A stretch of 12,536 nucleotides of DNA from Bacteroidales bacterium (GTDB lineage Bacteria > Bacteroidota > Bacteroidia > Bacteroidales > Bacteroidaceae): positions 1-12,536 of the forward strand of contig SFKY01000073.1 of NCBI GenBank assembly GCA_004554665.1. Reading direction: 5' to 3'. The position numbers and the translations under genes are program-made. Below, one piece after another: positions 1 to 7,203 of this stretch. The notes below the pieces were generated by a model. It was not told the DNA's origin. It ran no database searches and saw only the letters and a program-made list of their open reading frames with translations. Position 1 is the first letter of the stretch. Every line of letters starts with the position of its first letter.

Positions 1-5
1 ATGGA

Positions 6-42
6 AAGGTAGACAGACTTGATATACAAGCCTGTCTACCTT
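6..42 (-). terminator. Hairpin after leuS, probable terminator
   Basis: An 11-bp perfect inverted repeat (6-16 with 32-42) continues, after one A/C mismatch, into a 4-bp inner stem (18-21 with 27-30) closed by a 5-nt loop. It begins 13 nt beyond the leuS stop codon. On the leuS transcript the stem is followed by only a short U run (UUUCC), so it is not a textbook intrinsic terminator, but its place at the end of the cysS-leuS unit fits termination or 3'-end protection. The next gene lies outside the window. Confidence 0.6.
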
Positions 43-55
43 GATGATAGCCTTA

Positions 56-2905
56 TTATTTAGCTACGATGTTGACAATGCGTCCCTTGACCACGATGAC
101 TTTCATCACCTGTTTGCCTTCCAGATATTTCTGGGTGCGCTCGTCAGCCAATACTTGGCTGGTGATGGCATCTGAGTCGGCATCTGCGGCAAAGAGCATG
201 TCGAAGCGGGTTTTTCCGTTGAACGATATACCCAACTTCACCTCGTTTTCTACCAGATATTCCTCGTTCCATTGCGGCCAGCTGGCATCGCATACACTGC
301 CTTTCATGCACAGGTGTGACCACAATTCTTCAGCGATGTGCGGTGCAAAGGGTGCCAGAACCACTACGAGATTGGTGAGGAGCTCACGATTGTGACATTT
401 CTGCTGTCCCAACTCGTTGACACAGATCATGAAGGCGGAGATGGCCGTATTGTATGAGAAATTCTCGATATCGCCTGTCACCTTCTTAATGAGCTTGTGG
501 ACACTCTTCAGACTCTCTTTTGTGGGCTCATCATCGTTGACCAGGAATGTTTCCGACCTGTTGTCGAAGTACAGGTTCCATAGTTTCTTGAGGAAACGGT
601 GGCAGCCGTCAATGCCGTTGGTATCCCAAGGCTTGCTCTGCTCCACAGGTCCGAGGAACATCTCGTACAGGCGCAATGTATCGGCACCATATTGGTCTAC
701 AATCATGTCGGGATTGACCACATTGAACATCGATTTCGACATCTTCTCCACAGCCCATCCGCAGATATATTTCCCGTCTTCGAGGACAAACTCTGCATGC
801 TGATACTCGGGGCGCCAAGCCTTGAACGCCTCGGTGTCGAGCACGTCTCCGTGTACGATATTCACGTCCACATGGATGGGTGTGGTGTCGTATTGGTCTT
901 TGAGTCCGAGCGATACGAAACGTGGTGCTGCGCTGTGGTCATCGTTATTGATACGATACACAAAATTGGACCTTCCCTGAATCATTCCTTGGTTGATGAG
1001 TTTCTGGAATGGCTCTTCCTTGCAGCTGTAGCCATAATCGTGCAGGAACTTGTTCCAGAAGCGGGAGTAAATCAGGTGTCCGGTGGCGTGCTCTGTACCT
1101 CCTACGTACAGATCCACATTCTGCCAGTAGTCGTCTGCCTCCTTGCCCACCAGTGCCGTGTCGTTCTTGGGATCCATATAGCGCAGATAGTAGGCGCTCG
1201 ACCCTGCAAATCCCGGCATGGTGTAGAGTTCGATGGGGAATATGGTCTCGTTGTCCACCTTGCTCTTTTCCACCACCTTGTTGGCTACGGTGTCCCAAGC
1301 CCACAACTTGGCTCTACCCAGAGGTGGTTCACCTGTTTCGGTAGGCTCATATTTGTCTATTTCGGGCAGTTCCAGTGGTAGATACTTTTCGGGTATCATG
1401 TATGGCATGTCGTCTTTGTAGTAGACAGGGAACGGTTCACCCCAATATCGTTGGCGGGAGAAGATAGCATCGCGCAGACGATAGTTCACCTTCACGCGGC
1501 CAAGCTTGTGATCGGTCACATACTTCTTCGTGGCGGCGATAGCTTCCTTGACGGTGAGTCCATTGAGCGAGAAAGGAGTCTCTTTTCCTGCCACAGGAGA
1601 GTTGCATACGATACCCTCTTTGGCATCATAGCTCTCTTCCGACACGTCGGCACCCTCAATCAGCGGGATGATAGGCAATCCGAAGTGTTTGGCAAAGGCA
1701 TAGTCTCTGCTGTCGTGGGCAGGTACGGCCATGATGGCACCCGTTCCGTAGCCGGCCAGTACATATTCCGACACCCAGATGGGGATGGCATCGCCCGTAA
1801 AGGGATTAATGGCATACGAACCGGTAAAGATACCCGTCACCTTACGGTCCGACATACGATCCAGCTCGGTACGTTTCTTCACATAGTTCAGATATTCCTC
1901 TACTGCCTCTTTCTGTTCGGGCGTGGTCACCTGCTGTACATACTCGCTTTCAGGAGCCAGTACCATAAAGGTTACGCCAAACATGGTATCGGCACGGGTG
2001 GTGAAGATGGTGAATTTCACATTGCTGTCTTTCACCGCAAACTCCACTTCGGTACCCTCTGAGCGTCCTATCCAGTTGCGTTGGGTCTCTTTCAGCGAGT
2101 CTGTCCAGTCGATGGTGTCCAGTCCGTCGAGCAGTCGCTGAGCATAGGCCGAAACACGCAGACACCACTGGCGCATCTTCTTCTGCACCACAGGATATCC
2201 GCCGCGTACGCTCACGCCGTCCACCACCTCGTCGTTGGCCAATACGGTGCCCAGGCCTGCACACCAGTTCACCATTGTCTCACCGAGATAGGCGATACGA
2301 TAGTTCATCAGCGTCTTTTGCTGCTCCTTCTCGTTCATGCTCTTCCAGTCGCGGGCCGAGAATATCAGTTCTTCCGAGCAGGCAACATTCATACCCAGTG
2401 TACCATTGTCCTCAAAGTGGGCAATGAGGTTTTCTATGGGCTGAGCCTTTTGCAGGTTGTTGTCGTAATACGAGTTGAACATCTTCTCAAAGGCCCATTG
2501 GGTCCAGTGGTAATAATCTGGATCACAAGTGCAGACCTCTCTGTCCCAGTCGAAACAGAAACCGATCTTGTCGAGCTGTTCCCGATAGCGGTTAATGTTG
2601 TTCACCGTCGTGATGGCAGGATGCTGTCCGGTCTGTATGGCATACTGCTCGGCAGGCAATCCATACGCATCGTAGCCCATGGGGTTGAGTACATTGTAGC
2701 CTTGGAGGCGTTTGTAGCGGGCAAAGATGTCGGAAGCGATGTAACCCAATGGATGGCCTACGTGCAGGCCGGCTCCGGATGGATAGGGAAACATGTTGAG
2801 GACATAGAATTTTTGTTTGTCCTTGTCTTCTTTCACCTTGTAGGTTTGTTGGTCAACCCACACTTGGCGCCATTTCTTCTCAATTTCTCTGAAATTGTAT
2901 TCCAT
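56..2905 (-). CDS. leuS: Leucyl-tRNA synthetase
   Basis: Class Ia synthetase that charges tRNA-Leu in the cytoplasm; 949 residues, longer than E. coli LeuRS (about 860) and in line with Bacteroidetes homologues as I remember them. The ATP-site HIGH motif is HVGH at 48-51 and the KMSKS loop is intact at 721-725. The CP1 editing domain (roughly 230-415) has the threonine-rich FTTRADTMFG (301-310) and AHDSRD (396-401), whose last Asp should be the universal editing aspartate. An extra segment of about 80 residues (about 640-720) precedes KMSKS. The anticodon-binding helical domain follows (about 780-870), then a small C-terminal domain. The ZN-1 zinc site seems degenerate: only C215 remains of the usual four cysteines. 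It lies 15 nt after the cysS stop, with an A-rich leader and no Shine-Dalgarno, so it is second gene of a cysS-leuS operon. Identification is secure. Confidence 0.97.
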   Translation of the reverse strand: MEYNFREIEKKWRQVWVDQQTYKVKEDKDKQKFYVLNMFPYPSGAGLHVGHPLGYIASDIFARYKRLQGYNVLNPMGYDAYGLPAEQYAIQTGQHPAITTVNNINRYREQLDKIGFCFDWDREVCTCDPDYYHWTQWAFEKMFNSYYDNNLQKAQPIENLIAHFEDNGTLGMNVACSEELIFSARDWKSMNEKEQQKTLMNYRIAYLGETMVNWCAGLGTVLANDEVVDGVSVRGGYPVVQKKMRQWCLRVSAYAQRLLDGLDTIDWTDSLKETQRNWIGRSEGTEVEFAVKDSNVKFTIFTTRADTMFGVTFMVLAPESEYVQQVTTPEQKEAVEEYLNYVKKRTELDRMSDRKVTGIFTGSYAINPFTGDAIPIWVSEYVLAGYGTGAIMAVPAHDSRDYAFAKHFGLPIIPLIEGADVSEESYDAKEGIVCNSPVAGKETPFSLNGLTVKEAIAATKKYVTDHKLGRVKVNYRLRDAIFSRQRYWGEPFPVYYKDDMPYMIPEKYLPLELPEIDKYEPTETGEPPLGRAKLWAWDTVANKVVEKSKVDNETIFPIELYTMPGFAGSSAYYLRYMDPKNDTALVGKEADDYWQNVDLYVGGTEHATGHLIYSRFWNKFLHDYGYSCKEEPFQKLINQGMIQGRSNFVYRINNDDHSAAPRFVSLGLKDQYDTTPIHVDVNIVHGDVLDTEAFKAWRPEYQHAEFVLEDGKYICGWAVEKMSKSMFNVVNPDMIVDQYGADTLRLYEMFLGPVEQSKPWDTNGIDGCHRFLKKLWNLYFDNRSETFLVNDDEPTKESLKSVHKLIKKVTGDIENFSYNTAISAFMICVNELGQQKCHNRELLTNLVVVLAPFAPHIAEELWSHLCMKGSVCDASWPQWNEEYLVENEVKLGISFNGKTRFDMLFAADADSDAITSQVLADERTQKYLEGKQVMKVIVVKGRIVNIVAK

Positions 2906-2920
2906 TTATTTTTTTAATAG

Positions 2921-4411
2921 TTATTTATTCAGTTTCCATGTCACACCGTCCTTGGTGTCTTTTACCTCAAAACCGTTGGCGGCGAGCTCGTCCCTGATTT
3001 TGTCGCTGGTCGCCCAGTCTTTGTCGGCCTTGGCCTTGGCACGCAGTTGCAGCACCATGTCCACCACTTTGCCATAAGCCTCTTCGCGGGCACTGTTGTC
3101 GGTACCCAGTTCGTCTTTCAGACCCAAGAGGTCGATGGCAAACAACCTTACTGTAGCTTCCAGTTCTTGCAGGTCGGCAGCTGATATGCTTGCCTTGTGG
3201 TCGGTAAGCGTATTAATAAGATGGCACGATTCAAACAGATAGCTTATCACGAGCGGTGTCATGAAGTCATCGTTCATGGCATCGTAGCAGCGCTGGCGCA
3301 GGGCGGCCACAAACTTGGCCGTATTGGCATCGCTCTCCTTGGCAGGCTGTATGCGTGCCAGATCGTGTATGCCGTTCATCAGTCGCTCCAGTCCTTTCTC
3401 CGAAGCCTTGAGGGCATCATTGGAGAAATCTACCGTGCCGCGGTAATGGGCAGAGAGGATGAAGAAGCGGATGGTCATGGGCGAATAAGCCTGTGTGAGC
3501 GATTCGTGGTTGCCGGTAAAGAACTGCTCGAGCGTGATGAAGTTTCCCAGCGACTTGCCCATCTTCTGCCCGTTGATGGTAATCATGTTGTTGTGCATCC
3601 AGTAGCGTACCATCGGGTCGCCTTGGCTGGCCACTGCTTGTGCGATTTCACATTCATGGTGCGGGAAAACCAAGTCCATACCGCCTCCGTGTATGTCGAA
3701 GTGGTTGCCAAGATACTTGCGGCCCATCGCCGTACACTCACAGTGCCAGCCGGGGAAACCATCGCTCCACGGACTGGGCCAGCGCATGATGTGCTCGGGC
3801 TGTGCCTTCTTCCAGAGAGCGAAGTCCACCTGGTTGTGTTTCTCCTCTGTACCTGCCAGATCGCGTGAATGGTTAATGACATCCTCCAGGTTGCGTCCGG
3901 AGAGGATGCCGTACTTATGGTCCTTGTTGTATTTCTCTACATCAAAGTACACCGACCCGTTGCTGATATAGGCATAACCGTTGTCGAGTATTTCCTGTAC
4001 CAGCTGTTCCTGCTCTATAATGTGTCCTGTGGCATGCGGTTCTATCGACGGGGGCAGCACATTGAGTGCCTCCATCGCCTTATGGTACCGGTTGGTGTAG
4101 TGTTGGGCAATCTCCATGGGCTCCAACTGCTCCAGCCGGGCTTTCTTGGCTATCTTGTCATCGCCCTCATCGGCATCGTGCTCCAGATGGCCTACGTCGG
4201 TGATGTTGCGTACATACCGGACCTTGTATCCTAAATGCTTCAGATAGCGGAAGAGGATATCGAACGTTATCGCGGGGCGGGCATGGCCAAGATGTGGGTC
4301 GCCATAGACTGTCGGGCCGCAGACATACATGCCCACGGTGGGCGCGTGCAATGGCTTGAACGCTTCCTTCTTGCGGGTCAGCGTGTTATAAATCAAAAGT
4401 GTCTGTTCCAT
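2921..4411 (-). CDS. cysS: Cysteinyl-tRNA synthetase
   Basis: Class I synthetase that charges tRNA-Cys; 496 residues, slightly longer than the E. coli enzyme (461). The sequence shows the N-terminal YVCGPTVYG block with C31, the HIGH motif as HLGH (40-43), the GWHCECTAM block with C226, and FPHHECEIAQ with H251 and E255. C31, C226, H251 and E255 match the four zinc ligands that confer cysteine selectivity in E. coli CysRS. The KMSKS loop is KMGKS (283-287), a variant I regard as usual in Bacteroidetes. The C-terminal DALR-type helical region and the small end domain (GFEVKDTKDG) are present. The ATG at 4409-4411 is chosen because the conserved N-terminus starts at once and a -7 promoter box lies 21 nt upstream. 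It is first gene of the pair with leuS. Confidence 0.97.
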   Translation of the reverse strand: MEQTLLIYNTLTRKKEAFKPLHAPTVGMYVCGPTVYGDPHLGHARPAITFDILFRYLKHLGYKVRYVRNITDVGHLEHDADEGDDKIAKKARLEQLEPMEIAQHYTNRYHKAMEALNVLPPSIEPHATGHIIEQEQLVQEILDNGYAYISNGSVYFDVEKYNKDHKYGILSGRNLEDVINHSRDLAGTEEKHNQVDFALWKKAQPEHIMRWPSPWSDGFPGWHCECTAMGRKYLGNHFDIHGGGMDLVFPHHECEIAQAVASQGDPMVRYWMHNNMITINGQKMGKSLGNFITLEQFFTGNHESLTQAYSPMTIRFFILSAHYRGTVDFSNDALKASEKGLERLMNGIHDLARIQPAKESDANTAKFVAALRQRCYDAMNDDFMTPLVISYLFESCHLINTLTDHKASISAADLQELEATVRLFAIDLLGLKDELGTDNSAREEAYGKVVDMVLQLRAKAKADKDWATSDKIRDELAANGFEVKDTKDGVTWKLNK

Positions 4412-4432
4412 TTACCTTATATTTAATAGGTG

Positions 4433-4462
4433 CAAAATTAGATATTTTTTTCGATATAACAG
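4433..4462 (-). promoter_or_regulatory. Promoter of the cysS-leuS operon
   Basis: On the minus strand TAATTTTG (4440-4433) matches the Bacteroidetes sigma-70 -7 consensus TAnnTTTG at all fixed positions. A CTG (4462-4460) lies 19 nt upstream where the -33 TTG is expected, a two-out-of-three match, and the spacer contains a run of A residues. The box ends 21 nt before the cysS ATG, so the leader would be about 15 nt. That is too short for a T-box or other leader-based control. The promoter is inferred from consensus only. Confidence 0.6.
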
Positions 4463-4499
4463 GCAGATGGCATAAAAAATCTATTTAAAATCATTGAGG

Positions 4500-4516
4500 G
4501 CGTGGCATCGCCACGC
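4500..4516. repeat. Small palindrome, 7-bp arms with 3-nt loop
   Basis: GCGTGGC (4500-4506) and GCCACGC (4510-4516) form a perfect 7-bp inverted repeat around the loop ATC. It is GC-rich within AT-rich spacer DNA. Its CGTGGCAT core (4501-4508) recurs in the larger palindrome at 4544-4551, so the two may belong to one repeat family. It lies about 60 nt upstream of the cysS promoter box. Function is unknown. Confidence 0.6.
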
Positions 4517-4532
4517 ATGGTTGATACAGATG

Positions 4533-4605
4533 ATAAAGCTAAACGTGGCATTTACGGTGGCCAAATGCCATGTTTAGCCACCGTAAATGCCACGTTTAGC
4601 TTTAT
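4533..4605. repeat. Long palindrome with perfect 29-bp arms and a third internal copy
   Basis: The arms 4533-4561 and 4577-4605 are perfect 29-bp reverse complements with a 15-nt centre. A 16-bp unit (AAATGCCACGTTTAGC) occurs three times: inverted at 4538-4553, direct with one change at 4563-4578, and direct at 4585-4600. The middle copy lets the first arm pair either with the near copy or with the far copy. The element starts 15 nt beyond the GH92 stop codon and would be transcribed as part of that mRNA, where it could act as terminator or RNA stabiliser, although only a short U-rich stretch (GCUUUAUC) follows. It could equally be a REP- or MITE-like DNA element. No target-site duplication or coding content was seen. 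Confidence 0.85.
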
Positions 4606-4620
4606 AGTCGTTATTATTTG

Positions 4621-6981
4621 CTATTTGGCAAGTGTTACTATCCTACCCGACGGCGGCAGGTTGCGTTTGCCGAATTTTCGGTTGGGCTGTGGACCCATGA
4701 CCAGTGTGAGTTCTCCGCCGCCCACTATCTCGCTATGGGTAATCCATGCGCGGTTCAGCGGCTTGCCATTGAGCTTGGCAGACTGTATATAGACATTCTC
4801 GGCAGAATTGTTGATGGCCTTGATGACAAAAGTGTGGCCCTGGTAGTAGTCGTTGTCCAAACGGAGGGTGACCTGGTCGAAGACAGGCGATGTGAGCAGA
4901 TATACATTGTCGCCCGGACAGATGGGATGGAAGCCCGATGCGGCCAGTACATACCACGCACTCATCTGCCCTACATCCTCATTGCCGCACAGTCCCATCA
5001 CGTCGGTGCCGTAAGCCTTGCTGCATATCTGTCGTGTCCAGTACTGTGTGAGCCAAGCCTTGCCCACATAGGGGAAAAGGAAGGGCACATGGTGTACCGG
5101 TTCGTTGGGATGGTTGTAGAAATCGTTCCACAGGAAGTCTTCCGATGAGTTGTCGAAAAATGCAGTGAGCTTGTCGGCGAAGGCATCCTTGCCCAGTAGG
5201 CGGATGAATCCATACATGTCGTGTGGTACAAACCATCCTTGCTGCAGCGGATTGGATTCTGTACAGTAGTGGTCTTGTGCTTTCTCGCCGAGCCAGCGGC
5301 CAAATCGTCCGTCATTGCCCCGACCGCGGAACCATTTCACGCTGTCGTCCCAGATATGCTTATAATCGGCAGCGTACTGCATGTACTTGGCATGGTTTTG
5401 CTTATCTCCAAGCGCCTGGGCGAGACTTGCCACACACCAGTCGCTGTAAGCGTATTCCAAAGTGCGAGAGATATCCATCGGGGTATAGCCCAGACGACGG
5501 TCATTGCCAGTATTCTCTACGCTGTTGCGGCAATACTCATAGCCTTTGTCCACATCCCAATTGCGGATGCCCTTATGGTAAGCGTCGGCCAGTACAGATA
5601 CGGCTGGGTTGCCTAACATACAGCCCGAGTATGAGTTCATGATTTCCCATCGGGGGAAATACTTGCGGCCACTTGTTTCAGCCAAGCTGATGAGAGAGTT
5701 GATTTCGTCGTTCACCATCCTTGGATTGATGATAGTCTGGAGTGGGAACTGGCTGCGGAAAACATCCCATCCACTGAAGATGGAGCGGTACACGTAGTCC
5801 GTATTGCGGTGTACCTTACCGTCTCCACCTACGTATTCGCCCGTCACGTCGGCTACGTCGCGCGGATCGATCATCGTGTGGTACAGCGCGGTATAGAATA
5901 CAGTCTTGTCGTGGTCGTTTCCTTCCACCTCCATGCAGCCCAGCGCCCGCTGCCATGCTTCGCGGTTGTCTGCATACACCGATTCGAAGCTCCAATGGTT
6001 GATGTCGCTCTCCAGATTCTTGCGGGCACCCTCGATACTTACAAATGATATGCCGGCCTTGAGCAACACCTGCTCGCCCTCTGTCGTGGCAAATTCGGTG
6101 AAAAAGCCCAGATGGCGGCCCTGCATCTCACGACAGCCCATGTGGATGTCGGCGTCTTTCACTGCTTGCTGGTAGTTGGGGTCGTAGAGGGTCTGCAGTT
6201 TCACACCGTTCATGCCTTCAGGGAGCTGTGCGTTCCATATGCCGTAGTGTTTCAAAGGTTTGCTGAACTGGCAGTAAAAGTAGACGGTATAGTTGGCATG
6301 TCCGTCGCCGTTGCCCCAACCTCCGTCTTTGTCGGTACAGCGCATCCATCCCTCGATGGTCGTGTCGTCTACCACTTTCACATACTGTTCGGTAGACGAT
6401 CCGCCGATGCGGCGTGCCAGATCGATACTGATACGTGCCGAATCGCTCTCCGGATAGGTCATACGTATCATGCCTGCACGTCTGGCCGACGTGAGTTCTA
6501 CCCTGATTTTATAATCGTCGAGTGTCACGGCATAATATCCGGCCCTGGCCACCTCGGTCTCGTGTGAGAAAGCAGACCTGTAGCCCGTCTCGGGATGCTT
6601 CTCGTCGCCTACAAAGGGATGAAGCTTGCCCACGGTAGGTGTTACCAAGAAGTTGCCGAAGTCTCCGTACCATCCAATGCCGCTCATGTGCACGAAGCTG
6701 AAGCCCTCTATGGTGGTATGCTGCCACGAATAGCCAGGGCCGTTGTCGCCTCCTGTCTTGGTGTCGGGACTCAGCTGCACCAGTCCGAAAGGAGTGGCGG
6801 TACCGGGAAAAGTCTTGCCCAGTCCGTGCGCGCTTCTTCCTGCCTTTGTCGAGGTCGATGCGCCCACCATCGGGTTCACATAGTCTACAATTTGTTTGCC
6901 TTTTCCAGTCTCAGCCGATAGCATGGCCGGACAGAGCAGGATGGCCATCAGGGCCAAGAGATGCTTGCTTATCTTAATCAT
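4621..6981 (-). CDS. Exported GH92 alpha-mannosidase
   Basis: Calcium-dependent inverting exo-alpha-mannosidase family, removing mannose from N-glycans or yeast mannan in the periplasm or at the cell surface; 786 residues, usual for the family. Residues 1-23 form a signal peptide with likely cleavage after LSA. Family blocks seen are GKTFPGTATPFGLVQLSPDT (55-74), GGDNGPGYSW (77-86) and FVHMSGIGWYGDFG (96-109) in the N-terminal beta-sandwich, then the (alpha/alpha)6 barrel with TESNPLQQGWFVPHD (574-588), NEPVHHVPFLF (626-636) and GNEDVGQMSAWYV (666-678). By spacing, E575 matches the catalytic acid (E533 of BT3990) and E627 matches E585. The residue before E627 is Asn where alpha-1,2 enzymes, as I recall, have His, so the linkage is uncertain. 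There is no susC/susD pair or regulator beside it. The ATG at 6979-6981 is supported by the signal peptide. The family call is secure. Confidence 0.95.
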   Translation of the reverse strand: MIKISKHLLALMAILLCPAMLSAETGKGKQIVDYVNPMVGASTSTKAGRSAHGLGKTFPGTATPFGLVQLSPDTKTGGDNGPGYSWQHTTIEGFSFVHMSGIGWYGDFGNFLVTPTVGKLHPFVGDEKHPETGYRSAFSHETEVARAGYYAVTLDDYKIRVELTSARRAGMIRMTYPESDSARISIDLARRIGGSSTEQYVKVVDDTTIEGWMRCTDKDGGWGNGDGHANYTVYFYCQFSKPLKHYGIWNAQLPEGMNGVKLQTLYDPNYQQAVKDADIHMGCREMQGRHLGFFTEFATTEGEQVLLKAGISFVSIEGARKNLESDINHWSFESVYADNREAWQRALGCMEVEGNDHDKTVFYTALYHTMIDPRDVADVTGEYVGGDGKVHRNTDYVYRSIFSGWDVFRSQFPLQTIINPRMVNDEINSLISLAETSGRKYFPRWEIMNSYSGCMLGNPAVSVLADAYHKGIRNWDVDKGYEYCRNSVENTGNDRRLGYTPMDISRTLEYAYSDWCVASLAQALGDKQNHAKYMQYAADYKHIWDDSVKWFRGRGNDGRFGRWLGEKAQDHYCTESNPLQQGWFVPHDMYGFIRLLGKDAFADKLTAFFDNSSEDFLWNDFYNHPNEPVHHVPFLFPYVGKAWLTQYWTRQICSKAYGTDVMGLCGNEDVGQMSAWYVLAASGFHPICPGDNVYLLTSPVFDQVTLRLDNDYYQGHTFVIKAINNSAENVYIQSAKLNGKPLNRAWITHSEIVGGGELTLVMGPQPNRKFGKRNLPPSGRIVTLAK

Positions 6982-7153
6982 GCGTATAAATAGGTTTTTA
7001 GGGCGTCGCCCGTTGCGTTTATCTTATATAGCTATGACAACCCACCTGCCGTATTGGGTAGTGGAAAGCCTTGTTTTTTTTTATTATTTAATTCATAGAT
7101 GGCTTGTCCTCCAACTTTTTAGGGTGATAGAGACGAAAAAAATGGGATTTAAA

Positions 7154-7184
7154 TTCTAAGATTATATAATTATTGTTACCTTTG
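7154..7184 (+). promoter_or_regulatory. Promoter of the CoA-transferase gene
   Basis: TACCTTTG (7177-7184) matches the Bacteroidetes -7 consensus TAnnTTTG exactly, and ends 19 nt before the ATG. TTC (7154-7156), a two-out-of-three match to the -33 TTG, lies 20 nt upstream of the box. The expected leader is about 12-15 nt with no Shine-Dalgarno, as is common in this phylum. Inferred from consensus only. Confidence 0.6.
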
Positions 7185-7188
7185 CCGA

Positions 7189-7196
7189 CAAATCTA
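7189..7196 (-). promoter_or_regulatory. Possible divergent -7 box for the GH92 gene
   Basis: Read on the minus strand, 7196-7189 is TAGATTTG, a second exact TAnnTTTG match, only 4 nt from the plus-strand box. A minus-strand TTG (7216-7214) lies 17 nt upstream, shorter than the usual 19-21 nt, and falls inside the CoA-transferase coding region. Use of this box would give the GH92 mRNA a leader of about 200 nt. An 8-base motif with two free positions can occur by chance, so the call is weak. Confidence 0.25.
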
Positions 7197-7203
7197 TACA
7201 ACT

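Larger units (their letters stand above)
6982..7203. other. Divergent intergenic region between the GH92 and CoA-transferase genes
   Basis: This 222-nt AT-rich spacer separates two divergently transcribed genes. It contains a nine-T run (7074-7082), a small GGGC/GCCC hairpin (7001-7011) and a direct 9-bp repeat TTTTTAGGG at 6995-7003 and 7116-7124. It also holds the plus-strand -7 box at 7177-7184 and an opposing consensus match at 7189-7196. No small ORF with family resemblance was recognised. No TAnnTTTG box was found near the GH92 start, so that gene either has a leader of about 200 nt or uses another promoter type. Confidence 0.6.

Noticed and set aside
599..1381. 260-residue open frame on the plus strand opposite leuS
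   Set aside because: It lies wholly antisense to a LeuRS gene with intact motifs, has no recognisable domain, and reflects codon bias of the real gene.
2081..2917. 278-residue open frame on the plus strand opposite the 5' part of leuS
   Set aside because: Antisense shadow of leuS; no motif, no promoter box or plausible start context.
4412..4440. T-box or other leader riboswitch for cysS
   Set aside because: The predicted leader from the -7 box is only about 15 nt, and no specifier or antiterminator structure is visible.
4502..4792. 96-residue plus-strand frame through the palindromes
   Set aside because: It consists of repeat DNA plus antisense of the GH92 3' end; no coding signature.
7061..7082. 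Intrinsic terminator before the nine-T run
   Set aside because: Only a weak 5-bp stem (7040-7044 with 7055-7059) lies upstream, it is not adjacent to the T run, and no plus-strand gene precedes it.
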